A stretch of 28,614 nucleotides of DNA from Candidatus Bathyarchaeota archaeon. Lineage in GTDB: Archaea; Thermoproteota; Bathyarchaeia; Bathyarchaeales; Bathycorpusculaceae. A model generated the notes under the pieces. The model did no database searches, was not told the DNA's origin, and saw only the letters and a program-made list of their open reading frames with translations. Location of the stretch: assembly GCA_030672945.1 (NCBI GenBank), contig DAOVFL010000001.1:1-28614 (forward strand), read 5' to 3'. This document shows, piece after piece, positions 22,767 to 28,614 of the stretch; the first letter of the stretch is position 1; every line of letters starts with the position of its first letter. The translations under genes were made by a program, and so were the position numbers.

Positions 22767-22901
22767 GTGAATAACAACCGCGCCGCGCGCGTCCCACAGG
22801 AGAAAGAAGCTCCTCAAATCTGCCCAACATGTGGAGGACCGCTAACATTTATTGACAAATATCAGAAATGGTATTGCCACAAGTGCCAAAAATACGCTTG
22901 A
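22767..22901 (+). pseudogene. Orphan C-terminal zinc-ribbon fragment (44 codons)
   Basis: From GTG 22767 the frame reads into ICPTCGGPLTF and WYCHKCQKYA, ending in TGA. This is a four-cysteine zinc ribbon (CPTC and CHKC) of the type that closes many longer archaeal membrane or secreted proteins after a disordered linker. Directly before the GTG is an in-frame TAG, and no membrane or globular part precedes it. It is either the remnant of a larger gene or a microprotein of its own; the lack of a clear ribosome-binding site favours a remnant. Confidence 0.45.
22778..22795. repeat. GC-only alternating tract
   Basis: CCGCGCCGCGCGCGTCCC, strikingly GC-rich in AT-rich surroundings. A comparable tract occurs at 25813-25830. 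Alternating GC runs can adopt Z-form DNA and are rare here. Confidence 0.6.
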
Positions 22902-22990
22902 ACAAGAATCCAATCTTCTGTATCACCCCTTATTTGTCCTGTTTGGAACACGTTTCATGTCCACGTACATTAATAGTAGATTTAATCGCT

Positions 22991-23101
22991 TCAGCACACG
23001 CATGACAAACTACAAACAATAAGAAGAAACAGAACGGGTACACCTAAAGGCAATTCCATGAAATGAACAAAGGGGTAATAGCACAGCAAAGCAAAAGCCA
23101 C
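22991..23101 (-). CDS. Possible hydrophobic microprotein (36 residues)
   Basis: A GTG-initiated frame with GAGG eight nt upstream, 19 nt after the stop of the zinc-ribbon gene on the same strand. The product is almost entirely hydrophobic, with one good membrane segment (PLGVPVLFLLIVCSL) and five cysteines. It could be a small membrane protein cotranscribed with the zinc-ribbon gene, or chance. No family recognised. Confidence 0.2.
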   Translation of the reverse strand: MAFALLCYYPFVHFMELPLGVPVLFLLIVCSLSCVC

Positions 23102-23120
23102 ATGCGTTGCCTCTATTATT

Positions 23121-23324
23121 CTATCTTTTCCACAAGTCCAAAACACGACCTGCCTTCACAAGCTTCCACTTACCAAAAAAACCCTTCTTATAAAAATGGT
23201 ATAAACCACACCGGGTGCACTGCATAACCCGCCTACCCTTTTTAAAGTCAAGCTCGTACAACTCTAAAGAGGAACCACAATCAATACACTTACCAACATA
23301 GGTTTTCTCGGTTTTATCACTCAT
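23121..23324 (-). CDS. Small zinc-ribbon protein
   Basis: 67 residues from ATG 23324 (MSDKTEKTYVGK); an in-frame start at 23342 would add six residues. Two CxxC pairs, CIDCG and CTRCG, are separated by about 22 residues and should bind one zinc. The rest is basic and aromatic (YHFYKKGFFGKWKLVKAGR), which suits nucleic-acid or protein contact. A GGAAAG sequence lies about nine nt before the ATG and a TATA-like element at 23371-23380. Function unknown; similar small zinc ribbons are common in archaea. Confidence 0.7.
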   Translation of the reverse strand: MSDKTEKTYVGKCIDCGSSLELYELDFKKGRRVMQCTRCGLYHFYKKGFFGKWKLVKAGRVLDLWKR

Positions 23325-23370
23325 TTGAAATCTTTCCTGCAAAGAGATTAGAATAAGATGAGACTGATTT

Positions 23371-23380
23371 ATGTTTAAAA
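23371..23380 (-). promoter_or_regulatory. Probable TATA box for the small zinc-ribbon gene
   Basis: On the minus strand TTTTAAACAT, about 50 nt before the ATG at 23324, predicting a transcript start near 23350. Confidence 0.4.
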
Positions 23381-23506
23381 CTTGCTAAACACGTTTACGC
23401 CTAGAATGACATTCAACTTCAACCATAAATAACAACTAACCAAATCTCGCACACGCTGTACAAATTTCCCAAACTATGCAAAGAACAAAAAAGGGAAAGT
23501 CAGACG

Positions 23507-23851
23507 CTATGGTGGAGGTGGTACACTACTTTCCGTTTCTTCTTCAAAGCGCAACTTGATTCCACCGATCCTTGGAGCAAGAAAGTTGTAAATCACTGCG
23601 ATAATCAACCCTTGTATGAGCCCTCCTATGAATCCCATTATTGGAAATAGTATGATTGACCCTAAGCCAAACAACATACCGAAACCAGTTAAGTCTACAC
23701 CGTTTGGCACTTGACCGACTATAGACATGATACTAGCCCAAAAAAAAATAGCCATTATGATACCAGCTATAAATCCTATTACTGCATTAATTGCTCCCAT
23801 CATCATTGCGAACGGCATTGCCGGTACGTTTCTTATTGTTCTTTCTTCCAC
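23507..23851 (-). CDS. Small membrane protein with glycine-rich helices and proline tail
   Basis: 114 residues from GTG 23851 (VEERTIRNVPAMPF). Two or three membrane segments follow: AMMMGAINAVIGFIAGIIMAIFFWASIM and FGLGSIILFPIMGFIGGLIQGLIIAVIYNFLAPRIGG. The end is a short acidic stretch and four prolines (EEETESSVPPPP). This architecture recurs in archaeal proteins of unknown function, probably self-associating membrane proteins. The frame stays open back to 24019, but the extra 56 residues lack the character of the family and I prefer the shorter start; the N-terminus is uncertain. Confidence 0.6.
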   Translation of the reverse strand: MEERTIRNVPAMPFAMMMGAINAVIGFIAGIIMAIFFWASIMSIVGQVPNGVDLTGFGMLFGLGSIILFPIMGFIGGLIQGLIIAVIYNFLAPRIGGIKLRFEEETESSVPPPP

Positions 23852-24147
23852 ATAGACACATCCAATACTTTTCGTTTTTGTTAGTTGGAAACAGTGATCA
23901 TGTAAAGCTTTCCAGCCATTAACGTTCGGACCGCGTATAACTAAAATACTAAGGGATGTAGTAGGAGTGACATGACAAGGATAATAATCGAATCTTTCAC
24001 GCTGCATGGCTTTACACATGCACTAATGATCATGTACATTGAAGCGAGATTGAAATACTATCTTATTATCAAACCAGCGTGGCAAGGATTAGAAATATTA
24101 GCAACTTCTGTGCTTACCTAATATTCAAACCTTTAGGAAGCAGTAAA

Positions 24148-25797
24148 ATGTCGAAGCTCCGAGAGTCTCTGAAGTTTGATGAGTTCAAAGTTCTGGAAGA
24201 AACGTTGAGCGTGGATGATACCAAGGAGACGCCGACACCGATAAGAGCAAAATACGTCCTTGAAGGTGATGTGGTCTACCTGTACAAGGATAATGGAACA
24301 AAAGAAAGGATCGGCAGTTCAGAGTACTGGAATAGAATAAAAAAATTCGAAACAGATAAACGAGTGCGGTTGAGTACAACTATCGAGCATACAAATGACC
24401 TTTTAGATTGTGGTCTTTGTGATCAACATAAGAATTCCACGGCATTGTTAAACATAGTTCTAACGAACAGATGTAACTTGAGATGTTGGTATTGTTTCTT
24501 TTACGCTGAGAAGGCTGGTTTCATTTATGAACCAACGGTAGAAGAAATTAGAGAGATGATCGAGGCTGCTATAAGGTTTAATGGTTATGCACCGCCAATC
24601 CAACTCACGGGTGGAGAACCGACCATGAGGGGAGATCTACCGCAGATAATAAAGTTATGTAAAGACATGGGTTCATCTCACGTGCAACTGAACATAAATT
24701 CTGTGGAACCGGGGATAAAGTATTACTTGGATCCTGAGGTTGCAGTGAAGGAAGTAAGAAAATGGAAAGAAGCCGGCCTGAATACGATTTACACTTCTTT
24801 TGATGGGATAGATCCTAAAATCAACTTCAAAAATCACTATGAATCCCCCTTCGCTCTGGAAGCCTACTCAAAAGCTGGAATAAACAGTACGGTTCTCGTG
24901 CCTACAGTCTTCAAAGAAAATCTGAAAGAAGTTCCGAAGATAGTGAAGTTTGCAGCTATGCATATTGACAAGGGGATAAAAGGCGTCAATTTCCAGCCAA
25001 TTTCAGTCGTTGGCAATACTCCTGCAGAAAGGGAAAAATTCAGGGTTACTCAGTCAGACGTTTTAAACGAGTTAAAAGTTTTCGGTTTGAAGATTGATGA
25101 TTGGTATTCTATTCCAGCTGTAGACGTACTTGCCGATATCGTGGGTGGGAAGAAAAAGCATGTTCATTTTTACAACAACGAAAAATGTGGTGTTGCCACA
25201 TACGTGTACGTAGATGATGATAAGCTACATCCAATTACTGATTTCGTTGATGTTGATAGATTCTTAGAGGATTTAGACAAAATTGATAGAAGCATTTTAC
25301 ACAAAGCAAGTTTTGCTTTAAGTCTAGTGCCGAAAATAATACAGACAGGAGACCTGAGGAAGCCCTTGGCTAAAAAGATACACAAGTATATAGTTAGAGA
25401 CGAGTTACCGAATGGTGTTAGGATTTCCAGTATGCTTGATGAGATAATAGAAAAAGGTAATTACTCTGCTCTAGGCGAGTTCCATCAATACTTCTTATTC
25501 TTCGGTATGATGCATTTCATGGATCCTTACAACTATGACGTAAACAGAGTTCAGAGGTGTTGTATACATTACGGTTCACCTGATGGAAGGATTATACCTT
25601 TCTGCACCTACAACGTTTTTCCGAACGTCTACAGGGACAAGATATTGAAGGAGAACAGAATTAAAGATGCAAATCTAGAAAGAAAGTTGAACAAGGAGGA
25701 AAAGAAAAAGGCAAGATATGTTGCTGAATTTAGACATAGGATAGAAGAAGTAAAGAACTCTGATGTTTACAAGTCATACTACAGAGGACTATTGTAA
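24148..25797 (+). CDS. tes: Tetraether lipid synthase (Tes), radical SAM
   Basis: Joins the phytanyl chains of two archaeol-type diether lipids to make membrane-spanning GDGT lipids, by radical C-C coupling at the membrane. The sequence closely follows the MJ0619 family as I remember it: CGLCDQHKNSTALLNIVLTN, radical SAM motif RCNLRCWYCFFYAEKAGF, QLTGGEPTMRGDLPQI, SFDGIDPKINFKNH, GVNFQPISVVG, then GMMHFMDPYNYDVNRVQRC and DGRIIPFC with further cluster cysteines. 549 residues from ATG 24148 (AGGAAG upstream). A GTG at 24079 would add 23 residues and is less likely. The N-terminal region lacks the cysteines of the rubredoxin-like site of characterised Tes, so it may be a paralogue with a shifted role. 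Confidence 0.88.
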   Translation: MSKLRESLKFDEFKVLEETLSVDDTKETPTPIRAKYVLEGDVVYLYKDNGTKERIGSSEYWNRIKKFETDKRVRLSTTIEHTNDLLDCGLCDQHKNSTALLNIVLTNRCNLRCWYCFFYAEKAGFIYEPTVEEIREMIEAAIRFNGYAPPIQLTGGEPTMRGDLPQIIKLCKDMGSSHVQLNINSVEPGIKYYLDPEVAVKEVRKWKEAGLNTIYTSFDGIDPKINFKNHYESPFALEAYSKAGINSTVLVPTVFKENLKEVPKIVKFAAMHIDKGIKGVNFQPISVVGNTPAEREKFRVTQSDVLNELKVFGLKIDDWYSIPAVDVLADIVGGKKKHVHFYNNEKCGVATYVYVDDDKLHPITDFVDVDRFLEDLDKIDRSILHKASFALSLVPKIIQTGDLRKPLAKKIHKYIVRDELPNGVRISSMLDEIIEKGNYSALGEFHQYFLFFGMMHFMDPYNYDVNRVQRCCIHYGSPDGRIIPFCTYNVFPNVYRDKILKENRIKDANLERKLNKEEKKKARYVAEFRHRIEEVKNSDVYKSYYRGLL

Positions 25798-25812
25798 GTG
25801 TCTAATTAGTTA

Positions 25813-25830
25813 GGCGCGCGCGCGGGCGGG
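25813..25830. repeat. GC-only alternating tract between convergent genes
   Basis: GGCGCGCGCGCGGGCGGG, six nt before the end of the acyl-CoA dehydrogenase gene and 15 nt after the end of tes. With 22778-22795 it is one of two such tracts in the window, flanking the tes region. Confidence 0.6.
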
Positions 25831-25835
25831 TGCTG

Positions 25836-26990
25836 TCACATTCTCTTCATTAATCGGTTGATTATTGTCAGTTTCTGCATTTCAGAGGTTCCCTCATATA
25901 TCTCTGTTATTTTTGCACATCTGTGGAAGCGTTCAACATGGTAATCCGCCAGATATCCGTATCCACCATAAACTTGGATTGCCTCATCAGTAACTTCCAT
26001 TGCAACTCTGCCTGCGAAGGCTTTCGCCATAGAAGTTGCGACTGGATCAACTCTTCCTTGATCAAACAACCAAGCTGCCTTATAAGTTAGCATTCTTGCA
26101 GCTTCGATCTTGATCGCCATGTCAGCCAGTTTAAAGGATATTCCCTGGAATTTTATTATTGGCGACCCGAATTGTTTTCTGGTTTTAGCGTATTGGAATG
26201 CCCGTTCAAAGGCTCCTTGAGACATGCCGACGGCTTGAGCTGCCACTGTAATCCTTGTCTCATCGAAAAGCGCTAAAGTATAGTAGAAGCCTTTGTTTAG
26301 CTCACCTACAACGTTTTTTTCAGGCAGTTTGACATCGCTCAGTGAAAGAGAACCTGTGATGCATGGTCTAATGCCCCTCTTTCTTTTCAGCTTTGTAGCT
26401 TCCAATCCCTGTGTACTCTTCTCCATGAGGAATATGCTTTGACCCCTATGCGGTGGTGTGACGTTTGGGTCTGTCTGGCAAAGCACTATGAACGTGTCTG
26501 CTACTGGAGCATTTGTTATGAATTCTTTACTACCGTTGATGACCCATTCATCTCCACTTTTTACTGCTGTTGTATCCATGCGTGTTATGTCGCTCCCATG
26601 CTCAGGTTCTGAAAAGGCTGCAGCGGATATTGCGTCGCCTTTAGCCAACGGTGGAATGTACTTCTTCCTCTGTTCTTCGGTTCCATGTTTTAGAAGGATA
26701 TCTGGAACCATCAAGTTTCCAAGTGAAACTGCAGCTCCGAATCCTGGGTCCACCCTGCACATCTCCTCAACTACCATAGAGTCTTCGAGAAGACCATATC
26801 CTTGTCCATCATACTCTTCGGGAATCCTCATACTTGTGAATCCGAGTCTGGCTGCTTTCTTATAGAGTTCCATAGGGAATTTTTCTTTTTCATCGAAGTC
26901 TATGACTAGTTCTGGAGTAAACTCCTTTTCGCAGAATTCCTTGACGGCTCGTTTAATTTCCTTCTGTTCCTCACTTAATTCAAAATGCAT
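25836..26990 (-). CDS. Acyl-CoA dehydrogenase
   Basis: A 384-residue FAD enzyme that introduces the alpha-beta double bond in acyl-CoA thioesters and passes electrons to ETF. Features in order are the N-terminal helical domain, AAAFSEPEHGSDITRMDTTAVKSGDEWVINGSKEFITN in the FAD-binding middle domain, then RKQFGSPIIKFQGISFKLADM, QVYGGYGYLADYHVERFHRCAKITEIYEGTSEMQ. The catalytic base is Glu366 in IYEGT, as in medium- and short-chain dehydrogenases. Length is standard. It starts 27 nt after EtfA on the same strand, so dehydrogenase and its electron acceptor form one operon. Chain-length specificity cannot be read from sequence. Confidence 0.95.
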   Translation of the reverse strand: MHFELSEEQKEIKRAVKEFCEKEFTPELVIDFDEKEKFPMELYKKAARLGFTSMRIPEEYDGQGYGLLEDSMVVEEMCRVDPGFGAAVSLGNLMVPDILLKHGTEEQRKKYIPPLAKGDAISAAAFSEPEHGSDITRMDTTAVKSGDEWVINGSKEFITNAPVADTFIVLCQTDPNVTPPHRGQSIFLMEKSTQGLEATKLKRKRGIRPCITGSLSLSDVKLPEKNVVGELNKGFYYTLALFDETRITVAAQAVGMSQGAFERAFQYAKTRKQFGSPIIKFQGISFKLADMAIKIEAARMLTYKAAWLFDQGRVDPVATSMAKAFAGRVAMEVTDEAIQVYGGYGYLADYHVERFHRCAKITEIYEGTSEMQKLTIINRLMKRM

Positions 26991-27017
26991 TTAGCCTTTC
27001 TCCTTTTCATATTAGAA

Positions 27018-28001
27018 TTATGACTTTTGCCCTTTTAACTCATATATTTTGCTTTGCAGTGGAGGCACTATCTTGAACAAGTCTTCAACAATGCCGTAGT
27101 CGGAGAAGTTGAATATTGGAGCTTTAGGGTCCTTGTTTACAGCTATGATCAGGTCTGAACTTTTCATTCCTAAAACATGTTGGAACGCACCGCTTATTCC
27201 AAGAGCAATATAAAGTTTTGGCTTTACTGTTTTTCCAGAAGTACCTACTTGGCGATCGTTTGGAAGCCATCCCTTGTCTACGATTGGTCTTGAGCAGGCA
27301 AGTACTCCTCCAAGGCTTTTTGCCAACTCTTCTACCGTGGCCATGTTGTTTTCATCCTTTATCCCTCGTCCAATACCAATCAGCATGTCTGCAGCTGTTA
27401 TGTCAACTCCACCCGGAGGAGGTAAGACATATTCGATGAAACGTTTATTGGTTATTTCCTCCGTCAGAGAAGAGGGTTTTTCCATGATCTCCCCATTCAA
27501 GGCGGGTTTTTGAGCCGTGAAAGCTGCTTGACGAACAGTAACAATGTAGCCTTCTGCCCTGCGGATGGTTGCTCTAACATTTACCTTACCACCGTACATC
27601 TGCCTTGTTACAAAGAAGGTTTCACCTTCAAACTTCAAGTCTATACAGTCTGTTGCAAGCGGCAATCCACACGCGACTGCAAGGCTTGGGGCTAGATCCA
27701 CACCAAATGACGTGTGTCCTATCATTGTTAGCAGCGGCTTATGTTCATTGATTAGGTTTATCAGCTCTTTCTTGTATGCTTCAGAGTTGAAGTTTTCCAA
27801 TTTCGCATCTTCAACGAGCAAAACCTTTTCCGCGTATTCTGAAATAGTTTTAGCCTGTTCTTTAACGTCTTTGCCCAGTAGAACTGCGGTTAGATCTGCA
27901 TTTGTTTTTTCAGCTATTTCTTTACCCTTAGTCAATATTTCGAAAGTTATGTCTCTGATTTGTCCCTGTCTATGCTCTGCTAAACAGAATAGCTCTGTCA
28001 T
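27018..28001 (-). CDS. etfA: Electron transfer flavoprotein, alpha subunit
   Basis: 327 residues. The N-terminal domain (LFCLAEHRQGQIRDITFEILTKGKEIAEKT) pairs with EtfB. The C-terminal FAD-binding domain contains GRGIKDENNMATVEELAKSLGGVLACSRPIVDKGWLPNDRQVGTSGKTVKPKLYIALGISGAFQHVLGM and AVNKDPKAPIFNFSDYGIVEDLFKIVPPL, the ETF-alpha signature. It accepts electrons from acyl-CoA dehydrogenases and passes them to a membrane quinone or other acceptor not present in this window. It starts directly after the EtfB stop. Confidence 0.95.
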   Translation of the reverse strand: MTELFCLAEHRQGQIRDITFEILTKGKEIAEKTNADLTAVLLGKDVKEQAKTISEYAEKVLLVEDAKLENFNSEAYKKELINLINEHKPLLTMIGHTSFGVDLAPSLAVACGLPLATDCIDLKFEGETFFVTRQMYGGKVNVRATIRRAEGYIVTVRQAAFTAQKPALNGEIMEKPSSLTEEITNKRFIEYVLPPPGGVDITAADMLIGIGRGIKDENNMATVEELAKSLGGVLACSRPIVDKGWLPNDRQVGTSGKTVKPKLYIALGISGAFQHVLGMKSSDLIIAVNKDPKAPIFNFSDYGIVEDLFKIVPPLQSKIYELKGQKS

Positions 28002-28614
28002 TTATATCAGCCCCCTTGATTTTATGATTTCAGCGATTTTAGTGGCAACTTCTTCCGGAGTTCCCTTAATGAATTCTGCCTGTTTCTCCACCGGAGGTGC
28101 AAACATCTTCTCTATCTTTATCCATGAACCTGCTTCACCAACATCATTTTCACTCAAGCCCACATCCGCCAAGCCTAGAACTTTTATCTCTTTCTTCATG
28201 GCTTTTCTAATACCCAAGATGGAAACATATCTTGGTTCATTTATTCCTGTCTGAACTGAAAGAACGGCGGGTAATTTCACTTCGACTATTTCTTCCAAAC
28301 CTCCTTCCAATTCGCGGTTAACCTTAGCAACGCCGTCGCCTAGCTCGATTTTCTTAATCATAGTTGCGTGGGGAATTCTAAGCATTTCTGCAAGTACTGG
28401 TCCAACCATTGTGCAGCCATCGTCGCTAGCTAAGGCACCAGTTAATATCAAGTCAAAGGGCAAACCTCCAATTGCACTGTACAAGATTTTTGCGATGGCA
28501 TAACTGTCAGAACCTTCAAACTTCTCATCTGTTAGCCTTATGGCTTTATCTGCTCCCCTAGCCAAGCACTTTCTTAACGTGCTATCAGCATCTCCAGCAC
28601 CCACAGTTACTGCT
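28002..28614 (-). CDS. etfB: Electron transfer flavoprotein, beta subunit (N-terminus beyond the window)
   Basis: The frame is open to the right edge (AVTVGAGDADSTLRKCLARGADKAIRLTDE), so the gene is cut; about 60 N-terminal residues are missing from the usual 250-265. SDSYAIAKILYSAIGGLPFDLILTGALASDDGCTMVGPVLAEMLRIPHATMI and the ETF-beta signature region VNRELEGGLEEIVEVKLPAVLSVQTGINEPRYVSILGIRKAMKKEI are intact. EtfB binds AMP and carries part of the docking surface for the dehydrogenase. A GTG at 28604 would give a false start. Confidence 0.93.
   Translation of the reverse strand, partial: AVTVGAGDADSTLRKCLARGADKAIRLTDEKFEGSDSYAIAKILYSAIGGLPFDLILTGALASDDGCTMVGPVLAEMLRIPHATMIKKIELGDGVAKVNRELEGGLEEIVEVKLPAVLSVQTGINEPRYVSILGIRKAMKKEIKVLGLADVGLSENDVGEAGSWIKIEKMFAPPVEKQAEFIKGTPEEVATKIAEIIKSRGLI

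Larger units (their letters stand above)
22651..23120. other. 470-bp stretch with no complete recognised gene; decayed-looking
   Basis: Stops are frequent in all frames. It holds an orphan zinc-ribbon reading frame on the plus strand (22767-22901), a GC-rich alternating tract (22778-22795) overlapping it, and a short hydrophobic reading frame on the minus strand (22991-23101). I see no tRNA, CRISPR or transposase here. It looks like an eroded region left by gene loss or rearrangement. Confidence 0.5.

Noticed and set aside
24148..27000. Functional link between tes and the acyl-CoA dehydrogenase/ETF genes
   Set aside because: They are on opposite strands and convergent, with no shared promoter. 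Proximity alone does not support a shared lipid pathway.
1..28614. tRNA or rRNA genes, CRISPR arrays, transposases, integrases
   Set aside because: I looked through gaps over 100 nt for cloverleaf T-loop sequences, regularly spaced repeats and transposase motifs and saw none.

Overview
This is archaeal DNA, AT-rich and densely coded, most likely from the TACK side of the archaea. A Bathyarchaeia-like lineage is my guess from the look of the small zinc-ribbon and proline-tailed membrane proteins; that guess is not proven by the window. Firm archaeal markers are the ribosomal gene order with eL19, eL32, eL34, eS4 and the RNase P subunit Rpp29, archaeal SecY and an EMC3/DUF106 insertase, an ATP-dependent DNA ligase, and a tetraether lipid synthase (Tes). 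Several ribosomal genes begin with TTG or GTG, placed by clear Shine-Dalgarno sites.

Layout. 1-1686 (minus): ATP-dependent DNA ligase, running off the left edge and broken by a 32-bp insertion carrying a perfect hairpin. 1784-2167 (minus): TPR protein. 2319-7075 (plus): an amidohydrolase, a threonine-synthase-like protein fused to a winged-helix domain, an ECF-type vitamin transporter S component behind a 14-bp-arm palindrome, a HypE/AIR-synthase-like protein and a family 2 glycosyltransferase. 7098-8463 (minus): a second glycosyltransferase and a SAM methyltransferase. 8604-9650 (plus): a radical SAM/SPASM-like protein. 9796-21964 (minus): one long ribosomal/translocon operon transcribed from uL22 down to cytidylate kinase (uL22-uS3-uL29-Rpp29-uS17-uL14-uL24-eS4-uL5-uS14-uS8-uL6-eL32-eL19-uL18-uS5-uL30-Hsp20-uL15-SecY-DUF106-eL34-Cmk). 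22137-23851 (minus): small membrane and zinc-ribbon proteins in a loose, partly decayed stretch. 24148-25797 (plus): Tes. 25836-28614 (minus): EtfB (cut by the window end), EtfA and an acyl-CoA dehydrogenase.

How the parts work together. The large operon makes ribosomal proteins together with the membrane exit machinery (SecY and the YidC-like DUF106 protein), pyrimidine nucleotide kinase and an RNase P subunit. It carries an unusual passenger, a small heat-shock protein with a very basic N-terminal arm. Tes makes the membrane-spanning tetraether lipids; the two glycosyltransferases, methyltransferase and second radical SAM enzyme could act on polar lipids or surface glycans, which is inference. 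The ETF/acyl-CoA dehydrogenase set points to acyl-CoA or branched amino-acid oxidation.

Most interesting: (i) the PLP-fold protein at 3081-4481, with Arg where the PLP lysine should be and a C-terminal winged helix, next to a vitamin transporter gene with a palindromic operator candidate; this looks like an archaeal analogue of the bacterial MocR/PdxR design; (ii) the Hsp20 gene inside the spc operon; (iii) a Tes lacking the expected N-terminal metal-binding cysteines; (iv) the palindromic 32-bp insertion in DNA ligase.
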